Positions 9,874 to 18,774 of a stretch of DNA of 64,000 bases are shown in pieces. Every line of letters starts with the position of its first letter. Position 1 is the stretch's first letter. A program made the position numbers and the translations under genes. Below the pieces are notes generated by a model. The model was not told where the DNA came from and did not search any database. It worked only from the letters and a program-made list of their open reading frames with translations. Origin of the DNA: CAZMGV01 sp964565925 (lineage in GTDB: Bacteria; JAGRBM01; JAHCIT01); NCBI GenBank assembly GCA_964565925.1, contig CAZMGV010000006.1, positions 157,289 through 221,288 on the forward strand, read 5' to 3'.

Positions 9874-10743
9874 TTATTTCGACAGGGCCGGGGTGCCAAG
9901 CGGCTCCACGCCCACTCCGCGCGGCGGGTCCAGCGTAAAGAGTTTTTCTTCGGAGGGCGGCGGGTTCAGTTCCGCTTCCGAATAGGTCAGCTCCAGCATC
10001 ATCGCCCGGGCCGGTATGAACAGCTTCACGACTTTCGGCACCTTGAGACCGTCCTTCCCGGACCAGTCACCCCATTCGACGGCCAGCGTTTCGCCGTCGG
10101 GCGAGCTGCGGCTCCAGCGCACCGGCACGTGGGTTTCGGAATCAAACCAGTAACTGTCGGTGAGTACAACGATCGCCGGTTCGCCGGCGGAAACTGCCGG
10201 TGCAGGGGGCGATTTGGTATCGAATCGCCAGGCCCGCTCTTGCGGGTCTTCGGCCGGTGCCGTCACCCGTTCGTCCGTCACCGCTTCGGGGAAACCCCAC
10301 GGATGTCCGAGCAGCGCCGCGACGACTTCGTCGCCTTTCAGCGGAAGCGGAAACCGGTCCAGCGTGATTCCGTTATCGACCGGTCCGCGGAAAAACCGCT
10401 TGTTCGCCACATCGTGAAGCGAGAGGTCTCTGCAGTTGCTGGCGATATAGGCCTGCGGGCGGTCGAACAGTCCCAGCACCGTCAGGCGGAACGAGCAGGG
10501 ACTTTTGATCAGCAGCTCTTCGGAAAAAATCGTCTCGTGTTCGGGCTCCGTGTATTTGGCCTTCGCCATCGCCGAAAATCCCTGGACGCTTCTCCAGCGC
10601 AACGCGGTCGAATCGGCCAGCTGGGCAGATGGCGGTAGCGGCACCCAGACAGTCGCCTTCTCGGGGGCGGGCGCCGTGAACCAGGCGCAGGCGGAAATCT
10701 GGACGCACAGCAGTGCGGCCACGAACAGCCGGACGTGTTTCAT
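9874..10743 (-). CDS. LolB/LolA-like outer-membrane lipoprotein, unassigned
   Basis: A 289-residue lipoprotein: the signal ends at QISACAWF, so the mature protein starts at Cys19. The middle contains the arrangement of a LolA/LolB-like beta fold (RWRSVQGFSAMAKAKY..., then FRLTVLGLFDRPQAYIASN), similar to proteins annotated as DUF4292 or outer-membrane biogenesis factors. Such folds bind lipidated substrates or lipids. The assignment is by pattern only. The start overlaps the stop of the TPR lipoprotein gene by four bases, so these two are translated together, and the peptide transporter follows 51 bp downstream. Confidence 0.55.
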   Translation of the reverse strand: MKHVRLFVAALLCVQISACAWFTAPAPEKATVWVPLPPSAQLADSTALRWRSVQGFSAMAKAKYTEPEHETIFSEELLIKSPCSFRLTVLGLFDRPQAYIASNCRDLSLHDVANKRFFRGPVDNGITLDRFPLPLKGDEVVAALLGHPWGFPEAVTDERVTAPAEDPQERAWRFDTKSPPAPAVSAGEPAIVVLTDSYWFDSETHVPVRWSRSSPDGETLAVEWGDWSGKDGLKVPKVVKLFIPARAMMLELTYSEAELNPPPSEEKLFTLDPPRGVGVEPLGTPALSK

Positions 10744-12536
10744 TTTTTCGCTTTCTTTCCCGCTTTTTTGGGCGGTTCCGTTCCGGCGGCCGGATTGTCG
10801 CGGAGTTTCTTTTCGATGGACGTCTTGAGCTCGGGGTCAGGATTCAGTTCCAGCGCCTGGCGCCACGTCTCGACCGCTTTTTCCTGATCACCGGTGGACT
10901 TGTAGGCGTCGCCCAGATGGTCGCGGATCTCGGCGACGCCGGGAGACATCTCGACGGCTCTCTTCAGGACCTTGAGCGCTTCGGTGAATTTTCCCTGCTT
11001 GAACAGCACCCAGCCGAGCGAGTCGGTGATGTTCCCGTCGTCGGGCTGCGCTTCCAGTGCCAGCCGGATCATCTTCTCGGCGTCGGGAAGCCGGATGCCC
11101 CGGTCCGCCCAGCCGTAACCTATGAAATTCAGCGCCTCGGCGTTTTTCGGATCCAGATCCAGCACCCGCTGCATGGTGCGGATGGATTCATCGAAATCCT
11201 TCTTCTCCAGAAGGTATCCGAGCACCACGTGAAGGCGGATCGCTTTGGGGAATTTATCGAGTCCGTCTCGGGCCACCTTGATGCCGTCGTCGATCCGCTT
11301 GGCCCTCAGATACAGGGCTGCCAGGTATTCCGGAAACCGGGGTTCTTCGGGCTTCAGCGCCAGTGCTTTCGAGACGGCGTCGATGGCCGCGCCCTTGCGG
11401 TCCAGCTTCTCCAGTACAAAGGCCTGATACAGCAGCGCTTCCGGAAACACGGGCGACTCGGTCTTGATGCGGCTGAATTCGACGATAGACGCTTCCGGCT
11501 GCCCGGTATTGTCGAGACTGATGGCAAGGTAGTACCGGACGGCATCGTTGGCCGCATCCCGGGCCAGCACGAGGCGGAACTCCTCGATGGCGGCCTCGAA
11601 ATTCTTCTGCTCGAAGTGGGCATAACCCAGCCGCGCCAGTACATCGAGATTGCCGGGCTGACTGTCCCGTTCCTTCTCCAGCACCTTTACGGCCGTGTCG
11701 AGTTCGCCCTGGTTGATGAGCGCCGAGCTGTAGAGACGGCGCAGCTCCTCGTTATCGGGATCGACCTCTTCCACGAGCCGGCGCAGGATATCGAGCGCCT
11801 TCTTTTTCTCGCCATACTGTTCGTAGATCAGGAACAGATCGATATACGCCCGCTTGAACCGGGGAGCGATCTCGATGGTCTGGAGGTACAGGTCTTCGGC
11901 CTGCGGATATTTTCCCTGCGACGCGGCGATCTGTGCCAGCGAGAAAAGCGCTACGGTATGCAGGGGCTCGATGTCGAGAACCTTCCGGAAGGTTTTCGTG
12001 GCGTCGTCCATCCGGCCCAGCGTGGTTTCCACGGAACCTTTCTGGAGCAGGGCGGAGATGTTTTCCGGTTCCACTTCCAGGGCGGCGTCGAGCTGCTTCA
12101 CGGCGTCGCCAAGCGCGCCCCGGGCCGTGAGCAGCTGGGCATATTTCAGCCGCGCGCCCACATTCTTCACGTCCAGCCGCACGGCTTCCCTGGCGAACGC
12201 CTCGGCTTCCGGAAGTTCGCCCTTCAGCTGGTGAATCTGGGAAAGCCGGAGCTGGACCTCGGCGGAACCGGGGTCGAACTTCGCCGCGTCCTCAAAATCC
12301 GACTCGGCCCCCCGGATGTCGCCCATCCGGAGCTTCATTTCGCCGTCGAAGAACTTGCGGAACGCCCGGTCGTCGGCCTCGCTCTGGGCTTCCACGCCGG
12401 CCAGTACGGTGCTCTGCTCGGGCGCGCCGTCGGCGTGCCCGGCGCAGGCGGCCATGCACACTGTCAGGCTGGCGGGCAGCCAGAACGGTAGACAGCGAGC
12501 GGTAGTTCTGAGGAAGGACGTTATCGAAATTCTCAT
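10740..12536 (-). CDS. TPR-repeat lipoprotein
   Basis: A long tetratricopeptide-repeat protein. The open frame extends upstream to 12686, but the Met at 12536 is followed by a good lipoprotein signal (hydrophobic run ending LTVCMAAC) and is the preferred start, giving 598 residues. TPR-like units run through the whole mature protein with the usual small/large pattern (for example DVLARLGYAHFEQKNFEAAI and NITDSLGWVLFKQGKFTEAL). The end is a Lys-rich tail. It likely acts as an envelope scaffold. It is translationally coupled to the LolB-like gene that follows, suggesting a joint role in lipoprotein or outer-membrane processes. Confidence 0.75.
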   Translation of the reverse strand: MRISITSFLRTTARCLPFWLPASLTVCMAACAGHADGAPEQSTVLAGVEAQSEADDRAFRKFFDGEMKLRMGDIRGAESDFEDAAKFDPGSAEVQLRLSQIHQLKGELPEAEAFAREAVRLDVKNVGARLKYAQLLTARGALGDAVKQLDAALEVEPENISALLQKGSVETTLGRMDDATKTFRKVLDIEPLHTVALFSLAQIAASQGKYPQAEDLYLQTIEIAPRFKRAYIDLFLIYEQYGEKKKALDILRRLVEEVDPDNEELRRLYSSALINQGELDTAVKVLEKERDSQPGNLDVLARLGYAHFEQKNFEAAIEEFRLVLARDAANDAVRYYLAISLDNTGQPEASIVEFSRIKTESPVFPEALLYQAFVLEKLDRKGAAIDAVSKALALKPEEPRFPEYLAALYLRAKRIDDGIKVARDGLDKFPKAIRLHVVLGYLLEKKDFDESIRTMQRVLDLDPKNAEALNFIGYGWADRGIRLPDAEKMIRLALEAQPDDGNITDSLGWVLFKQGKFTEALKVLKRAVEMSPGVAEIRDHLGDAYKSTGDQEKAVETWRQALELNPDPELKTSIEKKLRDNPAAGTEPPKKAGKKAKK

Positions 12537-12701
12537 CCGGACGGAAACCGTAGCACAGGGTTCCGGGGCCGTCGCTAGGCCGGGCCTTTTGACGTGGGCC
12601 GCGGGAACCGCCAAAATGAAGCCGTAGTCATTTTTCATCGAGTGGGTGTCCGGACCGGCCGGGACTGTTGAATACCGGACGGACACGAGGGCTTAATCAG
12701 G

Positions 12702-13115
12702 GTGGCTCCTGCGGATATTACCAGTCTGCTCGACGAGGGCCGCAAGGCGCTTATCGACGGTGACGGTGCGGCGTTCAAGGACGTACTGTCGCGGCTGAGC
12801 GACTACGCCCTGGAGATGGCCGACGCCTCCGCCGACGTGCTCCGGGCCCGGCTTCTGTACATGGCCGAAAGTTACGATGAGGCGCTGGACGCCTGCAGGC
12901 GGGCGCTGTCGCAGGGTTCCACCGACGCCATGGCCCACGAGATCCGCGCCCAGATTCATTTCTTCCGCAACGAACTCGAAGAAGCCCGCGAAAGCGCCCT
13001 GAGGGCGCTGGAGTCGGATCCCCTTGGAAGTATCGCGCAGGCGGTGCTCGATCATATCGACCGCCGCCGCGAGAAACTCGCCCGGCCCGGCCAGCCAGAC
13101 CAGAATGAACGCTGA
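12702..13115 (+). CDS. Small TPR-like protein
   Basis: A 137-residue soluble protein made almost entirely of amphipathic helices, with about three TPR-like units (LRARLLYMAESYDEALDACRR, then AMAHEIRAQIHFFRNELEEAR, then SALRALESDP). It starts with GTG at 12702 and has no signal peptide. It is divergent from the TPR lipoprotein gene and its last codons overlap the start of the MFS transporter gene, so the two are probably co-expressed. No specific partner can be named. Confidence 0.6.
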   Translation: MAPADITSLLDEGRKALIDGDGAAFKDVLSRLSDYALEMADASADVLRARLLYMAESYDEALDACRRALSQGSTDAMAHEIRAQIHFFRNELEEARESALRALESDPLGSIAQAVLDHIDRRREKLARPGQPDQNER

Positions 13116-14331
13116 CGCCGGGCCTCCGCCCGCGTCCCCGGAGCCCGACTCCAGACTGAAAGCCGCCCGCCGGTTCATCGTCATCATGGGCGTCGTGAGC
13201 CTGTTCGGCGACTTCTGCTACGAAGGCGCCCGCAGCATCGGCGGGCCGTACCTGAGGCTCCTCGGTGCCAGCGCCGCCGCAGTCGGATTTATTGCCGGTC
13301 TGGGTGAATTCATCGGCTACGGGCTCCGGTATCTGGCCGGATACGTGGGCGACCGCACGCACCGCTACTGGCTGCTCACGATTTTCGGCTATTCGCTGAA
13401 CCTGATCGTCATTCCGGGGATGGCGTTCGCGGGCCGCTGGGAAGTGGCGATGGGGCTGTTCCTGATGGAACGGTTCGGCAAGGCGGTGAGAAGCCCCGCC
13501 CGCAGCACGCTGGTTTCCTACGCCGCAAAGGAAGTCGGCTCGGGCTGGAGCTTCGGTCTTGAGGAAGCCCTGGACCAGATCGGCGCCATCGCCGGGCCGC
13601 TGCTCGTGGGTCTCGCCATGTATCTGCGGCGGGGATCGGCGCCTGCGGAGCAGTATCACCTGGCGTATCTGTTCCTGGCGGCTCCGGCACTGGTCACGAT
13701 TCTTCTGGTCGTTTCAGCCCGTTTCAAATATCCGGATCCCCGGTCGTTCGAAACGGACCGGCCTTATGCCGGGAACCATCTGGGCCGGGCTTACTGGATC
13801 TATATGGCGGCAATCGGCCTGCTGGGCGCGGGGTTCGCCGACTGGGCGGTGATCGCATTCCATATCAACAAGACCGGAATGGTCAGCGCTGGACTTATTC
13901 CGGTTTTTTATGCCGGTGCGATGGGCGTGGACGGCGCGGCGGCCCTTTATTTCGGCACCCGGTTCGACCGCCACGGCCTGCCGGTGCTGATGGCGGCGGC
14001 GGGGATTTCGGCGCTGTTCGCGCCGCTGATTTTTCTCATTCACAGCCCCTTCGTGGCAGCGCTGGGACTGTTCTGCTGGGGTGTCGGCATGGGCGCCACC
14101 GAGTCGATCCTGAAGGCGGTCATCGCCGAACTGGTCCCGCCCGATAAGCGGAGCCAGGCGTACGGCACCTTCTATGCGGTCTACGGTCTCTGCTGGTGGA
14201 TGGGAAGCGCCGTGATGGGCGCACTTTACGACCGGTCACTTGTCGCGCTTGTCGTCTTTTCCGTGACCATGCAGCTCGCGGCCATACCGGTTCTGTTCGT
14301 CGTGAATCGCCAGCTCAAAAAACCGGCATAG
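13105..14331 (+). CDS. MFS transporter
   Basis: A 408-residue protein with about 12 hydrophobic segments and major-facilitator features: the loop after the second helix reads GYVGDRTHRYW, a variant of the MFS motif GxxxDRxxR. An open frame extends upstream to 13024 but the ATG at 13105 (N-terminus MNADAGPPPASP) is the likeliest start since the residues just before the first helix (AARRFIVIMGVVSLFGD) belong to the family. It overlaps the end of the TPR gene by 11 bases. The substrate is not evident. Confidence 0.8.
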   Translation: MNADAGPPPASPEPDSRLKAARRFIVIMGVVSLFGDFCYEGARSIGGPYLRLLGASAAAVGFIAGLGEFIGYGLRYLAGYVGDRTHRYWLLTIFGYSLNLIVIPGMAFAGRWEVAMGLFLMERFGKAVRSPARSTLVSYAAKEVGSGWSFGLEEALDQIGAIAGPLLVGLAMYLRRGSAPAEQYHLAYLFLAAPALVTILLVVSARFKYPDPRSFETDRPYAGNHLGRAYWIYMAAIGLLGAGFADWAVIAFHINKTGMVSAGLIPVFYAGAMGVDGAAALYFGTRFDRHGLPVLMAAAGISALFAPLIFLIHSPFVAALGLFCWGVGMGATESILKAVIAELVPPDKRSQAYGTFYAVYGLCWWMGSAVMGALYDRSLVALVVFSVTMQLAAIPVLFVVNRQLKKPA

Positions 14332-14337
14332 GTAAGC

Positions 14338-14790
14338 TCAGTCGTGATGCGGCCGGTGCGCCCGCCAGTTGGGGTCGGGCGGCGGATGCGGCACGTAACC
14401 GTCGACATAGATCATCTTCGGGAATCCCGATTCCGGGATAAGGTGCATCTGGTCTTCGCCCAGTTCCACGAGCCGGGCGTAATGTTTCTTTGCCGCCTCG
14501 ACAAACAGGTCGTTCCGGAGCGGCGTAGACAGGTGCCGTGTCCGTTCGAGTTTCTCGATACCGCGCTCGAACAGGGCCTTCGCTCCGGGATAACCCAGCC
14601 CCACGATCTTGTAGTAGGCGACCGCCGTCTGGATAAGCCCCTGATAGTAGACCTTCTGGTCCCCGAGCGACTCCAGCCACACCTCTTCGAACGCGTCGTG
14701 GCACGCGTGATATTCGCCGGAATTGAAAAGCCGCACGCCCTCGTCGGCAAGATCGGGCCATTCGATGGAGAACTGCGGGGGCTTGCTCAT
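14338..14790 (-). CDS. DUF309 domain protein
   Basis: A 150-residue all-helical cytoplasmic protein. The segment FNSGEYHACHDAFEEVWLE (residues 21-39) followed by YYQGLIQTAVAYYKI matches the DUF309 signature, with its conserved His, Asp and Glu residues that suggest a metal or small-ligand site. No biochemical role is established for the family. It is convergent with the MFS gene (6 bp between stops) and divergent from the small lipoprotein gene. Confidence 0.8.
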   Translation of the reverse strand: MSKPPQFSIEWPDLADEGVRLFNSGEYHACHDAFEEVWLESLGDQKVYYQGLIQTAVAYYKIVGLGYPGAKALFERGIEKLERTRHLSTPLRNDLFVEAAKKHYARLVELGEDQMHLIPESGFPKMIYVDGYVPHPPPDPNWRAHRPHHD

Positions 14791-14818
14791 GGGCCGATTG
14801 TGGGAAACGCTCCGGGCG

Positions 14819-15319
14819 ATGACAATGGCCCCGTCCCGCTATCTGCCGAGGTTTTCGGCGCTGATTCTAGCCGCCCTTATCGCGCTCGGCTTCGCGCCCC
14901 TGCTTTCCTGCAGCGGCCCGGGCCATCTCACCGAAATCGTCCTGAAACCGGGCGAGTCCGGTGCCACGAAGGACGATCCGGTCGAAATATCGGCGACCCC
15001 GTCCAGTAGCACAGACGTTCAGTTCGTTCTGTCGGCGGCAAATGGTTTTACCGGGGACGTGTCGGTGCTGGTTTTCCCGGATCCGCTGGTTCTGAAAGAC
15101 ATCAATGACGATGACCGGTCCGTTTCTGTCAATTTCACTCCGCCCCGCCCGTATACCTTCTCTGATGTGGTCGCCAGCCAGCTGGTGACGGTCACGTTCG
15201 ACGCCGAGGACAACATGGTCCCGCCGGCCGATGCGGTCTACCGGATCAAGATCAGCTCCGGCGCCGTCGGCGAACTGGTCGACAGCGGTGTCGACCTCTA
15301 TTTCAAGATAGTCCCGTAA
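14819..15319 (+). CDS. Small lipoprotein, unknown function
   Basis: About 166 residues from the ATG at 14819. The open frame extends upstream to 14723, but only this start places a signal peptide at the N-terminus: basic residues, a hydrophobic core and the lipobox PLLSC. The mature part is beta-rich and acidic (VTVTFDAEDN, KISSGAVGELVDSG) and resembles Ig-like or carbohydrate-binding sandwich domains only in general texture. It starts 28 bp from the divergent DUF309 gene. I do not recognise a family. Confidence 0.55.
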   Translation: MTMAPSRYLPRFSALILAALIALGFAPLLSCSGPGHLTEIVLKPGESGATKDDPVEISATPSSSTDVQFVLSAANGFTGDVSVLVFPDPLVLKDINDDDRSVSVNFTPPRPYTFSDVVASQLVTVTFDAEDNMVPPADAVYRIKISSGAVGELVDSGVDLYFKIVP

Positions 15320-15383
15320 CGGACCGGGCTACCGGCAGACATTAACAGGGGATCATTCGGGTCCCTGAAGGCATGGGTCTGTC

Positions 15384-16136
15384 TTGAGTTCTGCCGTTGC
15401 CACCTTTCCGCCAGCCGGGATACCCTCGGTGGACATTCGGGCCGTTCCGGCCGGAGTGTTTTCCAGGGGAGCGGGATTGGCGGAATCCGCAAAAGCAGCC
15501 GGGCCGAGAACCGACGAGACGGAGCTTATCGCCCGTCTTCTGGACGGCGATGAAGCGGCGTTCTCGGAGCTCGTCCGGTCGTACCATCCGTCCCTCGTCC
15601 GGCTGGCCCGGAATTTCGTCCAGTCGGAATCGGTCGCCGAAGAGGTGGCCCAGGAAACCTGGCTCGAGGTGCTGAAGGGTCTTGAACGGTTCGAACGGCG
15701 GTCGTCGCTGAAGACCTGGATCTTCCGAATCCTCATGAACCGCGCCCGTACCCGCGGCGAGCGTGAACGCCGGACGGTTTCCTTTTCCGATCTCTCGACG
15801 CCCGATCATGAATTCGAGCCGGAACCGGCCGTCGATCCGGCGCGGTTCGCCGCCAACGGACACTGGGTGACATTTCCCGATGCATGGCATGCGACCACGC
15901 CGGAATCGCTGCTCGCGGACCGGCAGACCGGCTCCATTTTGATGGAGGCCATCAACAGCCTGCCGCCGAATCTGAGAGCGGTTATCGAGTTACGGGACCG
16001 TGACCAGTGGAACTCGGACGAAGTCTGCGATCTGCTTGGTATTTCCGAGGCCAATCAGCGGGTGCTGTTGCATCGGGCGCGCGCACGGGTGAGAAAGGCC
16101 GTCGAAGACCGGCTGGGCAGGGGGGCTGCATCATGA
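15384..16136 (+). CDS. RNA polymerase sigma factor, ECF type
   Basis: A 250-residue sigma-70-family factor. Region 2 is visible at about residues 50-125 (FSELVRSYHPSLVRLARNFV, EEVAQETWLEVLKGL, SLKTWIFRILMNRA) and region 4 at about 190-245 (SLPPNLRAVIELRDRDQW, DLLGISEANQRVLLHRARARV). Regions 1 and 3 are absent, as in ECF sigma factors. The start is a TTG at 15384, and an N-terminal 45-residue extension precedes region 2. The stop overlaps the ATG of the zinc-finger gene (ATGA), the usual sigma/anti-sigma layout. It probably drives a small stress or envelope regulon. Confidence 0.9.
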   Translation: MSSAVATFPPAGIPSVDIRAVPAGVFSRGAGLAESAKAAGPRTDETELIARLLDGDEAAFSELVRSYHPSLVRLARNFVQSESVAEEVAQETWLEVLKGLERFERRSSLKTWIFRILMNRARTRGERERRTVSFSDLSTPDHEFEPEPAVDPARFAANGHWVTFPDAWHATTPESLLADRQTGSILMEAINSLPPNLRAVIELRDRDQWNSDEVCDLLGISEANQRVLLHRARARVRKAVEDRLGRGAAS

Positions 16137-16465
16137 ATACAACCCCGGCGATGAAGAACGGCGAGTCCGGGCGGACTGATTCCGGCCGGAATAGTTCCGG
16201 CCGGACCGGAAAAGGCGGATTCCTGCTCAGCTGCCGGTACGTCACGGAAGTGATTACCGACTATCTGGAAGGGAAAATGCCGTTCTGGGACCGTTTCCGG
16301 TTCCAGCTGCACCTGGGCATGTGTGCGGGCTGCCGGCGCTATCTGAACCAAATCCGGCTGACGGCGGCCGCCACCGGCAGCCTTCCGGACGATCCCGTGC
16401 CTGCGGACGTCGAGAAGGAGCTGCTCGAACGGTTCCGCAGCTGGAAGAAAAAACCCCAGCCTTAA
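16133..16465 (+). CDS. Zinc-finger anti-sigma factor, short
   Basis: A 110-residue protein starting at an ATG that overlaps the sigma-factor stop. Residues about 33-80 hold the zinc-binding anti-sigma pattern: LSCRYVTEVITDYLEGKMP, then HLGMCAGCRRYL with the HxxxCxxC ligands. No membrane helix follows, so it appears to be a soluble anti-sigma factor that would sense redox or metal conditions through the zinc site. Its start and function are supported by the coupling with the upstream gene. Confidence 0.8.
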   Translation: MNTTPAMKNGESGRTDSGRNSSGRTGKGGFLLSCRYVTEVITDYLEGKMPFWDRFRFQLHLGMCAGCRRYLNQIRLTAAATGSLPDDPVPADVEKELLERFRSWKKKPQP

Positions 16466-16522
16466 GAACATCCTGTTCCCCAAAGCCTTCCGGACGGCTA
16501 TGCCTGTGTCCCGGAGGGTACG

Positions 16523-17236
16523 TTGAAGAAACTCCTGAACGGTATCGTCAACTTCCGCCGGAATATCGCCCCCGGATACGCCGAAACTTTCGCGCGTCTG
16601 GCGCTCGGCCAGTCGCCGGATACGCTTTTCATGGCATGTTCCGACAGCCGCGTGGTGCCGAACCTGTTCGCGTCCACGGATCCGGGCGACCTGTTCGTCT
16701 GCCGTAACGTCGGCAACCTGATTCCGCCGTGCAAGTCGGGAGAGGCAATCTCCGGCGAAGAGTCCGAAGCGGCCATTATCGAGTTCGCCGTCATGGCCCT
16801 GCGGGTAAGCGATATCGTCGTCTGCGGGCACTCCGAATGCGGCGCCATGAACGCGCTTCTCCGCGGGCGCGAACATGCACCGGCACCGCATCTGCGCGAA
16901 TGGCTCCAGCATGCCGATCCGGCCCTGTTCCGGTACCGCAAGGGCGAACGCCTTCGGGGCGACGCTTCGGACGTGAATCATCTGGGCCGCCTGAACGTCC
17001 TGCAGCAGGTGGAGCACGTAAAGACCTATCCCTGCGTCCAGGAACGGCTTCGCGCCGGCACGCTGGAAATCCACGCCTGGTGGTTCGACATCGGTCAGGC
17101 GCAGGTCTCGTCGTGGGAGGCCGACCGCGGCGAATTTGTCGTCATCGACGAAGACGAGGCGGCCCGCATTCTGGCCCGGATCGAAGCCCACGAGGCAGCC
17201 GAACGCGCCAGCGGCACTTCCAAACCCCTGAAATAG
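16523..17236 (+). CDS. Beta-class carbonic anhydrase
   Basis: A 237-residue enzyme interconverting CO2 and bicarbonate. Zinc ligands are expected at Cys39, His103 and Cys106; Asp41 and Arg43 form the catalytic dyad in the motif CSDSR, and the second block is CGHSECGAM. Length and motifs are normal for the bacterial beta class. It starts with TTG at 16523 behind a GGAGGG ribosome-binding site. It follows the sigma/anti-sigma pair after 57 bp on the same strand and may share its transcript. Confidence 0.92.
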   Translation: MKKLLNGIVNFRRNIAPGYAETFARLALGQSPDTLFMACSDSRVVPNLFASTDPGDLFVCRNVGNLIPPCKSGEAISGEESEAAIIEFAVMALRVSDIVVCGHSECGAMNALLRGREHAPAPHLREWLQHADPALFRYRKGERLRGDASDVNHLGRLNVLQQVEHVKTYPCVQERLRAGTLEIHAWWFDIGQAQVSSWEADRGEFVVIDEDEAARILARIEAHEAAERASGTSKPLK

Positions 17237-17353
17237 CTGGCGATATAGCCGGTTCTTTTAGCCCCTTGTCCGTCCCCGGATCGTGGACATTCTACGGTTG
17301 TAGCCCTGTGCCGCCCGAGAGGCGCACAGCGGCAACGTGGAGTCCTTAAGGTA

Positions 17354-17689
17354 ATGGGCGCAATCAGTTTCAAGACGATCACCCGCACGGTAGCCCTGAG
17401 CGATCAGGCCCGTTTGCGGCTGTATCCGCCTGCCTACGGGCTTGAACGGTGGCAGGTGGACGGCATTGTGGACGACGGCGCTGCGAAGATGCTCGTCATG
17501 CAGCTGATCGGCACGCGTCAGTCTGTGGGCAGTCTCGACCATGTCGTTCTGGACTGGCAGGACGCGACCGTTGACGGAGACGGGGCGGCGATGGCCTGCG
17601 ATCTTGCCGAAAAATGCGGTGCCAGGCTTTCCCACAAGCCCGCCGGTCTGGGCACTCCTGAGCCTGACTCCACTATGCCGCAGGCGTGA
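17354..17689 (+). CDS. Hypothetical protein
   Basis: A 111-residue protein with no signal peptide or membrane helix and no motif I recognise. The sequence is mixed alpha/beta and well balanced, with codon use like its neighbours, which argues for a real gene. The possible ribosome-binding site (TAAGGT) before the ATG is weak. It lies 117 bp after the carbonic anhydrase gene and about 106 bp before queD. Confidence 0.5.
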   Translation: MGAISFKTITRTVALSDQARLRLYPPAYGLERWQVDGIVDDGAAKMLVMQLIGTRQSVGSLDHVVLDWQDATVDGDGAAMACDLAEKCGARLSHKPAGLGTPEPDSTMPQA

Positions 17690-17795
17690 CCGCCGGTTTC
17701 ATCCCTTTCCAGTATTCCTGTATCCGGAGACAACGGGGTTGCGCTGCGCAGTCATGCGCAGTTAGGGTTTTCGCAGAGGATAAAGGGCTTTCTCC

Positions 17796-18158
17796 ATGCA
17801 GCTCACCCGCGAATTCCGGTTCAATGCGTCGCACCAGATTCCCAACCATGACGGGCTCTGCCAGAACCTGCATGGGCACGGCTACCTGCTCTACATCACG
17901 GTGCAGGGGAAGGTGGACCCCAGGACCGGCATGGTGATCGACTTCGACGAGATGGACCGCATTGTCCGCGAAAACGTGCTGAAGACGCTCGATCACAGCT
18001 TCCTGAACAACACGATTCCGCTTCCGTCGTGCGAGAACATCGCCGTCTGGATCTGGAACCACGTCAAGCCCGGTCTGGCCGGTCTCTGTGAGGTCAAGCT
18101 GTACGAAACCCATGATTCCTGCGTGATCTACCGCGGTGAAAACGAGCAGGCGGCCTGA
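17796..18158 (+). CDS. queD: 6-carboxytetrahydropterin synthase / PTPS-family protein
   Basis: A 120-residue protein of the 6-pyruvoyl-tetrahydropterin synthase fold. Zinc ligands are visible in FNASHQ (His14) and LHGHGY, and the catalytic Cys precedes the second motif (CQNLHGH). The later blocks GMVIDFDEMDRIV, LDHSFLNN and PSCENIAVWIW, and the ending VKLYET, are standard for QueD. The enzyme converts dihydroneopterin triphosphate to 6-carboxytetrahydropterin for queuosine synthesis. The product of the adjacent folE gene is its substrate, which supports this pathway; a biopterin role cannot be excluded. Confidence 0.88.
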   Translation: MQLTREFRFNASHQIPNHDGLCQNLHGHGYLLYITVQGKVDPRTGMVIDFDEMDRIVRENVLKTLDHSFLNNTIPLPSCENIAVWIWNHVKPGLAGLCEVKLYETHDSCVIYRGENEQAA

Positions 18159-18164
18159 CGCTCC

Positions 18165-18749
18165 GTGGCTTCCCGTAAAAAACAGACCCCCGAAACCCGG
18201 CGCAAGCTCGTCGAAAAATCCGTGAAGGATTTTCTGGATGCGCTCGATGTGAATGATCCTTACGCAGTTTCGATGCCAAGGATCGTCGCCCGGGACTGGC
18301 CGCTCGAAGTGCTCGATGGCTATCACCAGGATCCGGAAAAACTCCTGAAGACCGAGCCGATCGAAGCGTTCATGGGCCAGATGATCATCGTGCGGGATAT
18401 CGCCTTCACCTCGATCTGCTGCCATCACCTGCTGCCGTTCGTGGGACGCGCGGCGATCGCCTACCTTCCGGACAAAAAGGTGACCGGCTTTTCGGCGCTC
18501 GGCCGGGTTGTGGACTGCTTCGCGCACCGGTTCCAGACCCAGGAGCGGATGACCGACCAGATTGTAAGGTCGATCGACCGGACGCTGAAACCTAAAGGGG
18601 TCGCGGTCCGGCTTGAGGCCGAGCAGTTGTGCATGTGCTCGCGCGGGCCCAAGAAACACGGAGCCCGGGTGGTGACGACTTCCTTCACCGGCGTGTTCAA
18701 GTCCAGCCGCCGCCAGCGGGACGAGTTTCTCCGGGCTGCCGGTCTCTGA
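18165..18749 (+). CDS. folE: GTP cyclohydrolase I
   Basis: A 194-residue enzyme turning GTP into dihydroneopterin triphosphate, the entry to folate and queuosine. The family blocks are all present: FTSICCHHLLPFVGRAAIAYLP with zinc-binding Cys and His, GFSALGRVVDCFAHRFQTQERMT, and the C-terminal HLCM-like EQLCMCSRGPKKHGARVVTTSF with the third ligand Cys. It starts with GTG at 18165, six bases after the queD stop. Co-location with queD indicates that at least part of its output feeds queuosine synthesis. Confidence 0.95.
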   Translation: MASRKKQTPETRRKLVEKSVKDFLDALDVNDPYAVSMPRIVARDWPLEVLDGYHQDPEKLLKTEPIEAFMGQMIIVRDIAFTSICCHHLLPFVGRAAIAYLPDKKVTGFSALGRVVDCFAHRFQTQERMTDQIVRSIDRTLKPKGVAVRLEAEQLCMCSRGPKKHGARVVTTSFTGVFKSSRRQRDEFLRAAGL

Positions 18750-18774
18750 AATAAAGCGGAGATACAAGCCGGAC

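Noticed and set aside
10713..12491. 592-residue plus-strand frame opposite the TPR lipoprotein
   Set aside because: Shadow of the TPR gene; no domain and biased composition.
17740..17765. preQ1 riboswitch upstream of queD
   Set aside because: Only a simple 7-base hairpin is visible; the A-rich tail and C-rich loop needed for preQ1 recognition are absent.
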